Assembly: GCA_035934405.1 (NCBI GenBank)
Contig: DASYXW010000055.1
Location: forward strand, 17,792-81,791
DNA: 64,000 bases
Reading direction: 5' to 3'
Source: DASYXW01 sp035934405
Lineage (GTDB): Bacteria > Acidobacteriota > Terriglobia > UBA7540
In this document: piece after piece, positions 32,878 to 40,430 of the stretch
Position numbering within the stretch: position 1 is the stretch's first letter
Layout: each line of letters begins with the position of its first letter
The notes under the pieces: generated by a model
Seen by the model: the letters and a program-made list of their open reading frames with translations, nothing else
Databases searched by the model: none
What the model was told of the DNA's origin: nothing
Translations under genes and position numbers: made by a program

Positions 32878-33775
32878 GGGTCTTTGTGTAACTTTCTTGC
32901 GCCGGTCGGGTGAGGCCGGGGAGCGCCGGCAACCTGGCGCCCTCCCAGGCGGCGCGCAGTTCGGCCAGCCAGTCCGCCAGGGGCTCCAAATTCTCTTCCT
33001 GCTGCTCCTCCCTGGCCTCTCTGGCTTCGGCCCGCTGCAAGGTTCGATACTGCCGCTGGATGTCGCGACGCCAGTGGTAGAACCCCGCCGGGTCGGTCTC
33101 GGGGTCGGGCAGGGGCTCCGGGTCCCAGTCCTCCACCGTGCAGTCTCCCCGCCAGATGGCCCGCACGGTTCGTACCCGCGGCCTCTCGTCGCCCGGGTGG
33201 CGCACACCTGAAAAGAAAGGTGTGCGCCAGCCACCGGTCTTATCCACTGGGTCCACCGGGTCCCCCGGGTCGACCGGGCGGTGGGGATTCCGTCCCCACG
33301 CATGCGTCCGGAAGGTGAGCAGGCCGTTGGGGTGCTCGCGCTCCAGCCGGAAGCAGATCAAATCGGGCCTGCTGTGTTCGAAGTGTAGTAGCTTGTAATC
33401 AGTAACATACACGCTTTGATCGTCATTCTTCCCGGCCAGCTCAGCCCTCACCTGACACCATACCTGGAGGGCCACGCGACGGAGCTTTACCTCTCGGACC
33501 TCCCGGCTGCCCCGAATCCCTCCGGTTAGGCTGTCTTGCGGCAGAAAGCCGTTGCGGATGGCGCGGAAAATCCAGTTATAGAGCAGGCGGTCTTCGAAGC
33601 TGAGGCCGCGGGGCAGAAGCCGGGCCAGGACGGGGGCGCGGCGTCCGTGGCGGAGGGCGTTCAGGGCCACGCGGGCCTTGCCGGCGGGGGTGCGGGGTCC
33701 GGTGGAGTGTTGGGAGTTGGCGCGGCAAGCGGCCAGGAGAGCGGCGGAACGGACCGGGGACTTTCGCAAGGACAT
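32855..33775 (-). CDS. Uncharacterised protein with STGPRTPAGKA...NALRHG motif
   Basis: 306 residues from ATG 33775 (a longer TTG start at 33826 would lie in the -35 box). The N-terminus 'ANSQHSTGPRTPAGKARVALNALRHG' is a motif that recurs in many hypothetical proteins of Acidobacteriota and some other soil phyla; function unknown. The rest is Arg- and Glu-rich with a helical charged C-terminus ('RQYRTLQRAEAREAREEQQEENLEPLADWLAELRAAWEG'). The VDP/GDP repeats at about residues 165-180 are encoded by a 9-bp array (33244-33279). A near-copy of its promoter sits at 63.93 kb, suggesting a multicopy family. Confidence 0.75.
   Translation of the reverse strand: MSLRKSPVRSAALLAACRANSQHSTGPRTPAGKARVALNALRHGRRAPVLARLLPRGLSFEDRLLYNWIFRAIRNGFLPQDSLTGGIRGSREVREVKLRRVALQVWCQVRAELAGKNDDQSVYVTDYKLLHFEHSRPDLICFRLEREHPNGLLTFRTHAWGRNPHRPVDPGDPVDPVDKTGGWRTPFFSGVRHPGDERPRVRTVRAIWRGDCTVEDWDPEPLPDPETDPAGFYHWRRDIQRQYRTLQRAEAREAREEQQEENLEPLADWLAELRAAWEGARLPALPGLTRPAQESYTKTLDKPSAE
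33244..33279. repeat. Four 9-bp units within the STGPRTP gene
   Basis: CCACTGGGT, CCACCGGGT, CCCCCGGGT and CGACCGGGC in tandem; minus-strand translation gives the Val-Asp-Pro/Gly-Asp-Pro repeats. Confidence 0.7.
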
Positions 33776-33798
33776 GGGTAACCTCAGTGGAAAACGTA

Positions 33799-33840
33799 GG
33801 TTACCATAGATGGACGTGCCTGTCAAGTAAAATATGAGGG
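33799..33840 (-). promoter_or_regulatory. Promoter of the STGPRTP gene with CCTCATATTT upstream box
   Basis: Minus strand: CCTCATATTT (33840-33831), TTGACA (33827-33822), 17-bp spacer ending in TGG, TAACCT (33804-33799). The ATG of the gene is 23 bp downstream. The plus strand at 63931-63972 has the same arrangement (CCTCATATTT, TTGACA, 17 bp ending TGG, TACACA). Confidence 0.75.
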
Positions 33841-34125
33841 TTCCGACGACTCGCCCGACGTAGTCAACGCGCCGATGGCGGCTTTCTCGCGCTCTAGCAC
33901 GCCCTTGAGGTCGCGGACGTAGTTGGCGCCGATGTAGCCGCTATTCACCTGCGCGATCACGTGCTTGGCCTGGCCGCTCTTGTCGTCGAAAAAGTTGATG
34001 TAGCCGTCGATGCCGCTGTCCGCGCCCTTCTTGTGGTCCTTGGCGGGCCGGGCGTTCACCAGGTCCACCGCCCACCATTCGAACTGGTGCGGGCTGATTT
34101 CTTTGAACGCGTCCGTCCATAGCAC
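33823..34125 (-). pseudogene. C-terminal fragment of a site-specific DNA methyltransferase
   Basis: About 100 residues: 'FEWWAVDLVNARPAKDHKKGADSGIDGYINFFDDKSGQAKHVIAQVNSGYIGANYVRDLKGVLEREKAAIGAL', the Mrr-like/PD-(D/E)xK-type tail found at the C-terminus of large adenine-specific methyltransferases. The reading frame is open upstream without a proper start and ends abruptly at 'SEPSYFT' inside the promoter of the next gene, so both ends are broken. The matching N-terminal fragment is at 35.9-36.2 kb, on the same strand. Confidence 0.8.
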
Positions 34126-34230
34126 AGATTTGAAAGGGGCCGTGCCCCAAACTCAAGAGCCGTAAACCTGAAATATGAGGTCCGGGCTACTTGGTCCTCT
34201 CAGTAAAGCCGCAACGCCGTAACCGCCGCC

Positions 34231-35139
34231 TCAGTTAGTTTGCAGAGTCTTCTTCTTGAGCCTCGCCTCGCGCTTGGCAATTGTCTCCACTTGTGCTTTT
34301 CTTCCAATCTCCAGACAGAAGTTACGGTAGTCGTCTATTTCTTGGAGGGCCTCAGGGAATCGCCTCGACCTCTCTAAGATTAGTGTGAGACGATTATATG
34401 AGTCCTCGAGGTAATCCCACCTAGAAGCCTCGTCTGCCCTCAGTGTGGCTTTCCACGCTTGAATGGATTCACGGTACAGAGAAATCGATTGCTCTGGAGA
34501 TTCCTTCTCTAACCGATAAGCTTGCTGCCATAATTCAACGTTCGCGTGCTCTCGTGCCCTCCTTTCACGTTCGGGAGCCAATTGAGCATCAATATAAGCG
34601 GCGATCTGGTGCTTTGTAGCCACCCCGTTTGACCGTTGGAGGAGCGCCACGACGTCCGCTGCATCGCCTGGCTGATGATAAGTGTCTTGCTTCCCGACCC
34701 GGTCGGACGTTACGACGGTTCCCTCGTCTGAGTAGACGCCCACTATCCCACACCAGCAGATCGCGTATTTGCATGTCGAAATCGGAAGACGGTAACTCAA
34801 AAGTTTCGAGGACAAGAAGCTAAGACCATCCAGCTTTCTGCACTCCTCGCATGCGCCCTCGCAGCAGACGAAATTATAGTAGGCAATTTTCGGATCATAC
34901 TCCAGGGGTCCGTCGGTGTCGCTGAGTTCGAATGGACGTGGGAAGCTTGCGTCGCAGTGTACACAGGCGATCCGTGCGTCCAGAGCGGTTGATCCGCACT
35001 TCATACACTTTACGTGCTTCGACTTCGCTCTCTCCTCCGGTGTCTCGAGAGTGGCCGGCGCGTCCGGCAGGGTCGCGTTGCACACCATGCAGGCGATTCG
35101 AACGGGGAATCCTTTCTTTCCACATTTAGGGCAGAACAA
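34231..35139 (-). CDS. Zinc-ribbon protein of unknown function
   Basis: 302 residues starting at TTG 35139. Two CxxC...CxxC ribbons at the N-terminus ('FCPKCGKKGFPVRIACMVC' and 'CMKCGSTALDARIACVHC'), then 'CCEGACEECRKLDGLSF' followed by Cys-rich 'STCKYAICWC', which faintly resembles the C-x2-C-x2-LDG motif of phage Mu F-like head proteins. The C-terminal half is helical (TPR-like, 'WQQAYRLEKESPEQSISLYRESIQAWKATLRADEASRW'). It overlaps the end of the truncated Mu-type transposase by 14 bp, in another frame. GC is lower than in the surroundings. Possibly cargo of the mobile element. Confidence 0.65.
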   Translation of the reverse strand: MFCPKCGKKGFPVRIACMVCNATLPDAPATLETPEERAKSKHVKCMKCGSTALDARIACVHCDASFPRPFELSDTDGPLEYDPKIAYYNFVCCEGACEECRKLDGLSFLSSKLLSYRLPISTCKYAICWCGIVGVYSDEGTVVTSDRVGKQDTYHQPGDAADVVALLQRSNGVATKHQIAAYIDAQLAPERERRAREHANVELWQQAYRLEKESPEQSISLYRESIQAWKATLRADEASRWDYLEDSYNRLTLILERSRRFPEALQEIDDYRNFCLEIGRKAQVETIAKREARLKKKTLQTN

Positions 35140-35944
35140 CTAGCCTCACTTCGCCTGGGCAATACTCGCTCAAGACGTGCGCGTTGCGGCCCATGGCTCT
35201 ATAGGAACCCTTGAAAACTCGCTTGACCGCTTCCGGCCCCTCTCGATATGCGTGCAATAAAGGCCCTAGGTCTCTGATGAACCTGGAGACAGTTGTCTTC
35301 GATGGGACGCGGTATTTCTTGTGTTGTGGATCCATCTGCTCGACCTTGTTCACGAGGGAACGGTAACACTGCACTTTTGTAAGCTTGCACCAAACCCAAT
35401 CACGCTCCACCCATGTCTTCATCCAAGTCGGCAGTGAAACATAGCCTGAGGCCGGAGGCCCGGGCCGTCTCTTAGCTAGCGCTGCGAGGCCCCCCTTCTT
35501 GTACAGCGACTCCCATCGAAGAATGGTCCTGGCCGAGGTCCCTTCCTCTCGGGCGAGCTCTCTGAGGTAGTCTTCCCGCTTCAGGTATCCCAGGCTTCGG
35601 TGATTCTCTTTGGCCTTTCCTATCAGCCGGAGTCGTTTGGACACATTTTCCTGCTGGTCGAACCGCGGCAGTGAGCGTAGTAGACGAACATTAGGATCGG
35701 ATTCTTGGGGCCCCGGGCCATAGCGACCTTCGAATGCCGACTTAGCCTGCTGAAGCAGCCACGCGTTGTGAGCCTTGGGAGACAGCGAACGCAGGTCAAT
35801 CAGTCGGCCCTTGGGCGATTCCTTGTAAACGATAGCGGCCGGGTAGGTCGCCAGACACCGCCGATATATGACTTCTCGCCTGACGCCCTCCAATGCTGCT
35901 GCCTCCATTACCGTGATCCAAGCGGGGTTAATGTCGGTTGCCAT
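35126..35944 (-). pseudogene. Truncated Mu-type transposase (DNA-binding part only)
   Basis: 272 residues. N-terminal 'WITVMEAAALEGVRREVIYRRC...YPAAIVYKESPKGRLIDLRSLSPKAHNAWL' is the Mu-type HTH, followed by a second HTH region 'EEGTSARTILRWESLYKKGGLAALAKRRPGPP' and 'SKTTVSRFIRDLGPLLHAYREGPEA'. Full-length MuA-like proteins continue with a DDE catalytic domain of about 250 residues; here the frame ends soon after 'AYREGPEAVKRVF', so no DDE core is present. Either a remnant or a domesticated DNA-binding protein. It lies exactly between the two methyltransferase fragments. Confidence 0.75.
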
Positions 35945-36237
35945 TTGCGACCTTCCAATTCTGGGTTAGCCCCCTTGGTGCATTTGTTGGAGGGCGGCCC
36001 GCTGGTGACGATCTCCTTGTACACCGCCTCCGATTCCAGGCCCCATTGCCAAGTGTCCTCGAAGGCGGTGATCTGCGCGGCGGACTCTTCGCCGCTCTTT
36101 TCCTTGAACAAGACGTTATAGCTGGCGTTGGAATTGAAGGGCGGGTCGAGGTAGATGAGGTCTACGCTCGCTTCCGGCACGTACTCGCGCAGGCTTCGCA
36201 GGTTATCGCCGAAGTAGAGCTGGTTTTTCCAGTCCAT
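35945..36237 (-). pseudogene. N-terminal fragment of a site-specific DNA methyltransferase
   Basis: Starts 'MDWKNQLYFGDNLRSLREYVPEASVDLIYLDPPFNSNASYNVLFKEKSG' at ATG 36237: the N-terminal strand and the DPPF catalytic motif of beta-class adenine/N4-cytosine methyltransferases. Similarity ends at about 'EIVTSGPP' and the frame runs into the Mu-type gene (stop at 35908). The central part, including the FxGxG SAM motif, is missing; the C-terminal fragment lies 1.8 kb downstream. Confidence 0.85.
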
Positions 36238-36280
36238 TTGTCCGCGAGCATAGCACAAGAACTCCACGGGCGCGCCTCAA

Positions 36281-36367
36281 AACCCGCAAGGCGTGGGTTC
36301 GCGTGTCTCCCCTCACCCCCACGACTCGCGCCGTGGGCTACGTTCTGTCGCCCCGATACATCGGGGC
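36281..36367. repeat. REP-like element with three hairpins
   Basis: AACCC/GGGTT (36281-36285/36295-36299), CCCACG/CGTGGG (36318-36323/36332-36337) and GCCCCGAT/ATCGGGGC (36350-36357/36360-36367). Several GC-rich hairpins in a spacer between converging or tandem gene ends match the layout of bacterial REP/BIME sequences. No RAYT transposase is in the window. It could also end transcription of the ROK gene, whose stop is 33 bp away. Confidence 0.6.
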
Positions 36368-36399
36368 TGAGTTTTGGAACGAACCCATGAGGCATAGCA

Positions 36400-37761
36400 C
36401 TAGCACGGCGGCGTCAATCCGAGGAAGGGCGGAAGGAACCCGGAACCCTCGCTGGAGGCGAGCCGGCGCGAGGCCTCGGTGGACGAAGGCAGGATGCGCT
36501 CCTCGGCGGCGTCGAGCGCGAGGCCGACAGCACCGTGGAGCGGCGCTTCGCTGCCCAGGGCGCTCTGCGCGAGTCGGGGGCGGGCGAAGTCGTTGTGCTC
36601 GACGATGCGGCGCGTGGCCTCAAAGAGCGCCGGATGCGACCCGATGCGCCCGCCGAGGATGACCAGCGACGAATTCAGAATGACGCAAACATTGGTGATG
36701 GCATCGGCCAGAATCCGGGCCGTCTGGTGAAGGATGGTTCTCGCCGGGCTTTCGCCTCGCTGGGCAAGATTGAAGATCTCGGTGACGTCGAGGGCGCGCC
36801 GGCCGTCGGACCGGGCTGCGCCGTCTGAGCCGTGTGGTCCCTGCGGGTCGCAGAGCCGCTGCCAGGCGCTCCGGATGCCCCGGACGCCGATGATGCTTTC
36901 GAGCGACCCGGGCCGGCCGAGCGCCAGCGGGGTTTCTTCGGTGCCCGGAACGTAGAGGTAGCCAATCTCGCCCGCCGTCCAGTCGGCGCCGTGGTAAAGC
37001 CGTCCGTCCACGAAGATGCCTGCGCCCACACCGGTGCCAATCGTCAGGAACACGAAGTTCCGCACGCCCCGCGCCGTGCCCAGCCGGCTCTCACCGCAGG
37101 CGGCGAGGTTCACGTCATTCTCAATGCGGGAGGGAATCCCGGTGGCCGTTTCGAGCATTTGCTGCAGCGGCACGGCCTGCCAGCCGGACGGCAAAATGGG
37201 CGCCGAAAGCACGACCCCCGCGCGCGCATCGGTGATGCCGGGAACACCGGCGGCGAGAGCCAGGAGCCGCTTCGCAGGCAGCCGGTGGTGACTCTGTAAC
37301 GTCCGGATGCCGGTGGAGACGAGCGCGGCGACGCGCTCCGGCGTGCTGTGAGCGCGCGTGGAGGCGCTCCAGCGGTCGATGATGCTGCCGTTGAGATCGG
37401 CCAGAGCCACCCGCACCACGGAGGTTCCAATGTCAACGCCGGCCACATAGCCAAGCCGGGAGTTGAAGCGAAGCAGACTGGGCGGGCGGCCGCCGCTCGA
37501 AGAGCCGGGCCCCATCGGCTCCACCAGCCGGCGGCTTTCGAGGTAAGCGACGCCGCTCGAAATCGTCGGCGCACTCAATCCCGAATAACGAACCAAGTCC
37601 GCCCGTGAGCACGGCCCGTGCTGCCGCAACAGCCGCAGAACCTGCCGGGCGTTGATCTCCCGCAACAATTCCGGCCGGCCGGGGCCGATTCCCGTCTCGC
37701 CCCCCGGCTGTAGCCGCCGGACATTGCTGCTATTGCGGCCGTTATCGCGCAACCTCTTCAT
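36400..37761 (-). CDS. ROK family transcriptional regulator
   Basis: About 453 residues from ATG 37761. N-terminal winged helix ('LLREINARQVLRLLRQHGPCSRADLVRYSGLSAPTISSGVAYLESRRLVEPMG'), then the sugar-kinase-like ROK domain: 'VAGVDIGTSVVRVALADL', 'RIENDVNLAACGE', 'VFLTIGTGVGAGIFVDGRLYHGADWTAGEIG'. The CxCGxxGC zinc motif normal in ROK proteins is absent ('LALGRPGSLESI' in its place). Expected to bind a sugar and release DNA. A palindrome at its own promoter resembles that of the TonB receptor at 32.8 kb, suggesting that it controls both. Confidence 0.88.
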   Translation of the reverse strand: MKRLRDNGRNSSNVRRLQPGGETGIGPGRPELLREINARQVLRLLRQHGPCSRADLVRYSGLSAPTISSGVAYLESRRLVEPMGPGSSSGGRPPSLLRFNSRLGYVAGVDIGTSVVRVALADLNGSIIDRWSASTRAHSTPERVAALVSTGIRTLQSHHRLPAKRLLALAAGVPGITDARAGVVLSAPILPSGWQAVPLQQMLETATGIPSRIENDVNLAACGESRLGTARGVRNFVFLTIGTGVGAGIFVDGRLYHGADWTAGEIGYLYVPGTEETPLALGRPGSLESIIGVRGIRSAWQRLCDPQGPHGSDGAARSDGRRALDVTEIFNLAQRGESPARTILHQTARILADAITNVCVILNSSLVILGGRIGSHPALFEATRRIVEHNDFARPRLAQSALGSEAPLHGAVGLALDAAEERILPSSTEASRRLASSEGSGFLPPFLGLTPPC

Positions 37762-37787
37762 GGCACGAACCCTGTCACTCCACATGA

Positions 37788-37806
37788 CTAAGTTAAACAA
37801 CCTAAG
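37788..37806. promoter_or_regulatory. Palindrome upstream of the ROK gene (autoregulatory operator candidate)
   Basis: CTAAGTTAAACAACCTAAG, 27-45 bp upstream of ATG 37761. CTAAG...CTTAG-type symmetry; shares the TTAGG...TTTA.CT.A pattern with the operator at 32825-32841 when read on the minus strand. Confidence 0.5.
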
Positions 37807-37868
37807 AAAGTCCGTCAACTGGTTTGGGAAACACTCTTTGGTTCGGTAGTGGCTCAGTTTTGAAGCGC

Positions 37869-37937
37869 TGTAGCGGCGGTCTCCGGCCGGCGGCGTTTCT
37901 TTTCAAACGATTTCGGCGCTCAGAGAGCGCCGCTACA
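37869..37937. repeat. REP-like inverted repeat between the ROK and TPR genes
   Basis: Outer arms TGTAGCGGCG (37869-37878) and CGCCGCTACA (37928-37937) are perfect; an inner hairpin GGCGCTC-AGA-GAGCGCC lies at 37915-37931. It occupies the divergent spacer just upstream of the TPR gene. Confidence 0.7.
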
Positions 37938-37988
37938 ACAAACAACGGCCTTTGAAATTCCATCCACCCTGACGCACAATATCTCAGC

Positions 37989-39182
37989 ATGAAGGTTGGG
38001 GTCGCCATCCTGGGATCATGGGTCTCTGCGGTCGCAGCTCTCACCTTTATGGCCGGCCCGGCCGCGCGAGCCCAAGAAGCTTCCGCAGTATCAGCCCGGC
38101 AGGCCTTCGAGGAAGGTCAGCAGGCGCTCTCCCGCGGCGATTTGGACCGTGCCGAGCGGTCTTTTCGCAGCGTCCTTGCCCGCGACCCCACGGACGCCGG
38201 AGCCTACGCTAACCTGGGTGTCATCCTGATGCGCCGCCGCCAGTGGCCGCAGGCGTTAAACATGCTGCGCCAGGCGAAGCGCTTGGCGCCCGGCGTCGCC
38301 GGCATCCGGCTCAATATCGGCCTGGTTTACTACCGCCAGAACGAATTTGTCCCCGCCACGCCCGCCTTCGAATCTGTCGTCAAAGACGAGCCGGAATCCT
38401 TGCAAGCGCGATATTTGCTGGGCCTCTGCTATTTTTTCACCGACCGCGATGCCGAGGCCGCCCACACGCTCGAGCCGTTGTGGGCGCAGGAGTCTTCCAA
38501 TCTGAATTACCTGTATGTTCTGGAGATCGCCGCCGAGAAATCCAACCGGACGGACTTGCGGAACAAGGCGCTCGCCCGCATGGTCGAGGTGGGCGCCGAT
38601 TCGGCGGAGTTTCACTTGCTCATGGGCAAGGCGTTTCTGACCGAGCTTGACAACGACAAGGCGATAGCCGAGCTCCATCATGCCGCCCAAGCTGACCCGA
38701 AACTGCCTTTCGTCCATTACAACCTCGGCATCGCCTATCGCCGCCGTCACGATTTTGCGCGCGCCCAGGCAGAGTTCTTGAAGGACACGGCGATCGAGCC
38801 TGACGTGGCGTTTAACTATGACCAGCTTGGGGCCGTGCTCTCCGACATGCAGCAGAACTCCCGTGCCGAGGGCTATTTTCGTCACGCGCTGCGGCTCGAT
38901 TCGCACATGGCGAGCTCGTGGTTCGGGCTGGCGAAGATCGAAGAGCGGACGGGCCGTTACGCCGAAGCTCTCAAGTCGCTCGATCGCGCCGGCAGCATCG
39001 ACCCGAAGAGCGCCAGCGTCCATTACCTGCGCGGCGAGGTCCTGCAGCATTTGGGGGAGCACGCCCGAGCCGCAACGGAGTTCGCGGCGGCGACGCGCAT
39101 GCAGAAGCAGGTCCGCGACGAGCTGGAGCGCGAGGTGAGCGGCGAGAAAGTGTCGAATCCCGAGTTGACCACGGAGCCTTGA
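37989..39182 (+). CDS. Exported tetratricopeptide-repeat protein
   Basis: 397 residues, signal peptide 'VGVAILGSWVSAVAALTFMAGPAARAQ' followed by about nine TPR units, e.g. 'FEEGQQALSRGDLDRAERSFRSVLARDPTDAGAYANLGVILMRRRQWPQALNMLRQAKRLAP' and 'FVHYNLGIAYRRRHDFARAQAEFLKDTAIEP'. Periplasmic scaffold; similar TPR proteins are abundant in Acidobacteriota. Function unknown. Confidence 0.88.
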   Translation: MKVGVAILGSWVSAVAALTFMAGPAARAQEASAVSARQAFEEGQQALSRGDLDRAERSFRSVLARDPTDAGAYANLGVILMRRRQWPQALNMLRQAKRLAPGVAGIRLNIGLVYYRQNEFVPATPAFESVVKDEPESLQARYLLGLCYFFTDRDAEAAHTLEPLWAQESSNLNYLYVLEIAAEKSNRTDLRNKALARMVEVGADSAEFHLLMGKAFLTELDNDKAIAELHHAAQADPKLPFVHYNLGIAYRRRHDFARAQAEFLKDTAIEPDVAFNYDQLGAVLSDMQQNSRAEGYFRHALRLDSHMASSWFGLAKIEERTGRYAEALKSLDRAGSIDPKSASVHYLRGEVLQHLGEHARAATEFAAATRMQKQVRDELEREVSGEKVSNPELTTEP

Positions 39183-39236
39183 GGGGTGCCGTGATATTCT
39201 GACGCTTTCCAGTTTCCATTGTCGAGCTTCGCATCC

Positions 39237-40403
39237 ATGCCGGGAATCATCAAAGAACGACTGTTCACACCCGGACCGACACCGCTGCTGATGGAAGCGC
39301 AGGTTCGGGCGCTCAGCGCCACGCTGCACCACCGCACTGACGCTTTCCGCGAGCTCATGCGGGAGACGCTCGAAAATCTGCGCTATTACTTCAACACCGC
39401 GAACGACGTTCTGATTTTTTCGAGTTCCGGGACGGGCGCGATGGAAGGCGCGGTCTCGAACCTGCTCTCGCCCGGCGACCGCGTGCTCGTCGGGACCGCC
39501 GGCAAGTTTGGCGAGCGCTGGGTGGACTTGGCGCGAGCCTTCGGATGCGAGCCGGTGGTGGTGGAAGCGCCTTACGGCCATACCGTCCCGATGGACGAGA
39601 TGGAAAAGCGGTTGCGATCCGGCGCTCCATCCGGCGCTCCGTTTCGGGCCGTGTTCATCCAAGCCACGGAGAGCTCGACCGGAGTGAGCCACGACGTCGA
39701 GCGGCTCGGCGAACTGGTGAGGGCGCACCCGGAGACGTGTCTCGTGGTGGACGCCATCACCGGCCTCGGTACCACAGACCTCCGGCCCGATGAGTGGGGC
39801 CTCGACGTCGTCATTGGCGGCTCGCAAAAAGCCACCATGATTCCACCCGGCCTGGCCTTCGCGAGCGTCAGCGAGAAAGCTTGGAAACAGATCGGGCAAT
39901 CGAAACTCCCGCGCTACTACTTCGACTACGCCAAGGAGCGCAAGAGCCTGGCCAAAGGCGAGTCAAGCTTCACGCCGGCAACCACGCTCGTTGTGGCTCT
40001 CGACGCCGCGCTGAAGTACATCCGCGAAATCGGCCGCGAGAACCTTATTGCCAATGCCGCGCTGCTGGCCGAAGCCGCGCGCGCAGCCGCGGTGGCTTTA
40101 GGACTGAAAGTCTTTGCCGCCTCTTCGCCCGCCAATGCCGTCACCGCCATCTGCGCGCCGGGCGGCTGCGATTCCAGTTTGATCGTCAAAGAAATGCGCT
40201 CCCGCTTCGGCGCCATTATTTCCAACGGCCAAGGCTCGATGAAAGGACAGATCTTCCGGCTCGCGCATCTCGGCTACTACGACTTTCTGGACCTGCTGGC
40301 TGTGGTTGGTGGCCTGGAGATCGTGTTGCAGAAGCTCGGCCACACCGTTGAACTCGGGAGCGGTGTGCGGGCGGCCCAGGAAGTCTATTTGCGCCACTCG
40401 TAG
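39237..40403 (+). CDS. Class V aminotransferase (alanine-glyoxylate/serine-pyruvate type)
   Basis: 388 residues from ATG 39237. 'LFTPGPTPLLMEAQVRALSATLHHRTDAFRELMRETLENL' is the standard start of AGT/SPT enzymes; 'FSSSGTGAMEGAVSNLLSPGDRVLV', 'LVVDAITGLGTTDL' and the PLP lysine K198 in 'GGSQKATM' follow. It lies 27 bp before serA. In several lineages a class V enzyme of this type next to serA acts in serine synthesis (phosphoserine or serine transamination); that role is inferred from the neighbour, not seen in the sequence. Confidence 0.9.
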   Translation: MPGIIKERLFTPGPTPLLMEAQVRALSATLHHRTDAFRELMRETLENLRYYFNTANDVLIFSSSGTGAMEGAVSNLLSPGDRVLVGTAGKFGERWVDLARAFGCEPVVVEAPYGHTVPMDEMEKRLRSGAPSGAPFRAVFIQATESSTGVSHDVERLGELVRAHPETCLVVDAITGLGTTDLRPDEWGLDVVIGGSQKATMIPPGLAFASVSEKAWKQIGQSKLPRYYFDYAKERKSLAKGESSFTPATTLVVALDAALKYIREIGRENLIANAALLAEAARAAAVALGLKVFAASSPANAVTAICAPGGCDSSLIVKEMRSRFGAIISNGQGSMKGQIFRLAHLGYYDFLDLLAVVGGLEIVLQKLGHTVELGSGVRAAQEVYLRHS

Positions 40404-40430
40404 GCGTCCTGCTCGTTCCGACTTGCCACT

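Noticed and set aside
36350..36367. GCCCCGAT/ATCGGGGC as a simple intrinsic terminator of the ROK gene
   Set aside because: There is no T-run on the minus strand after it, and two further hairpins lie alongside, which fits a REP-like element better. A termination role is not excluded.
38256..39899. A 547-codon minus-strand open frame opposite the TPR gene and the class V aminotransferase
   Set aside because: It spans two well-supported plus-strand genes and their spacer, and shows no domain pattern. GC-rich shadow frame.
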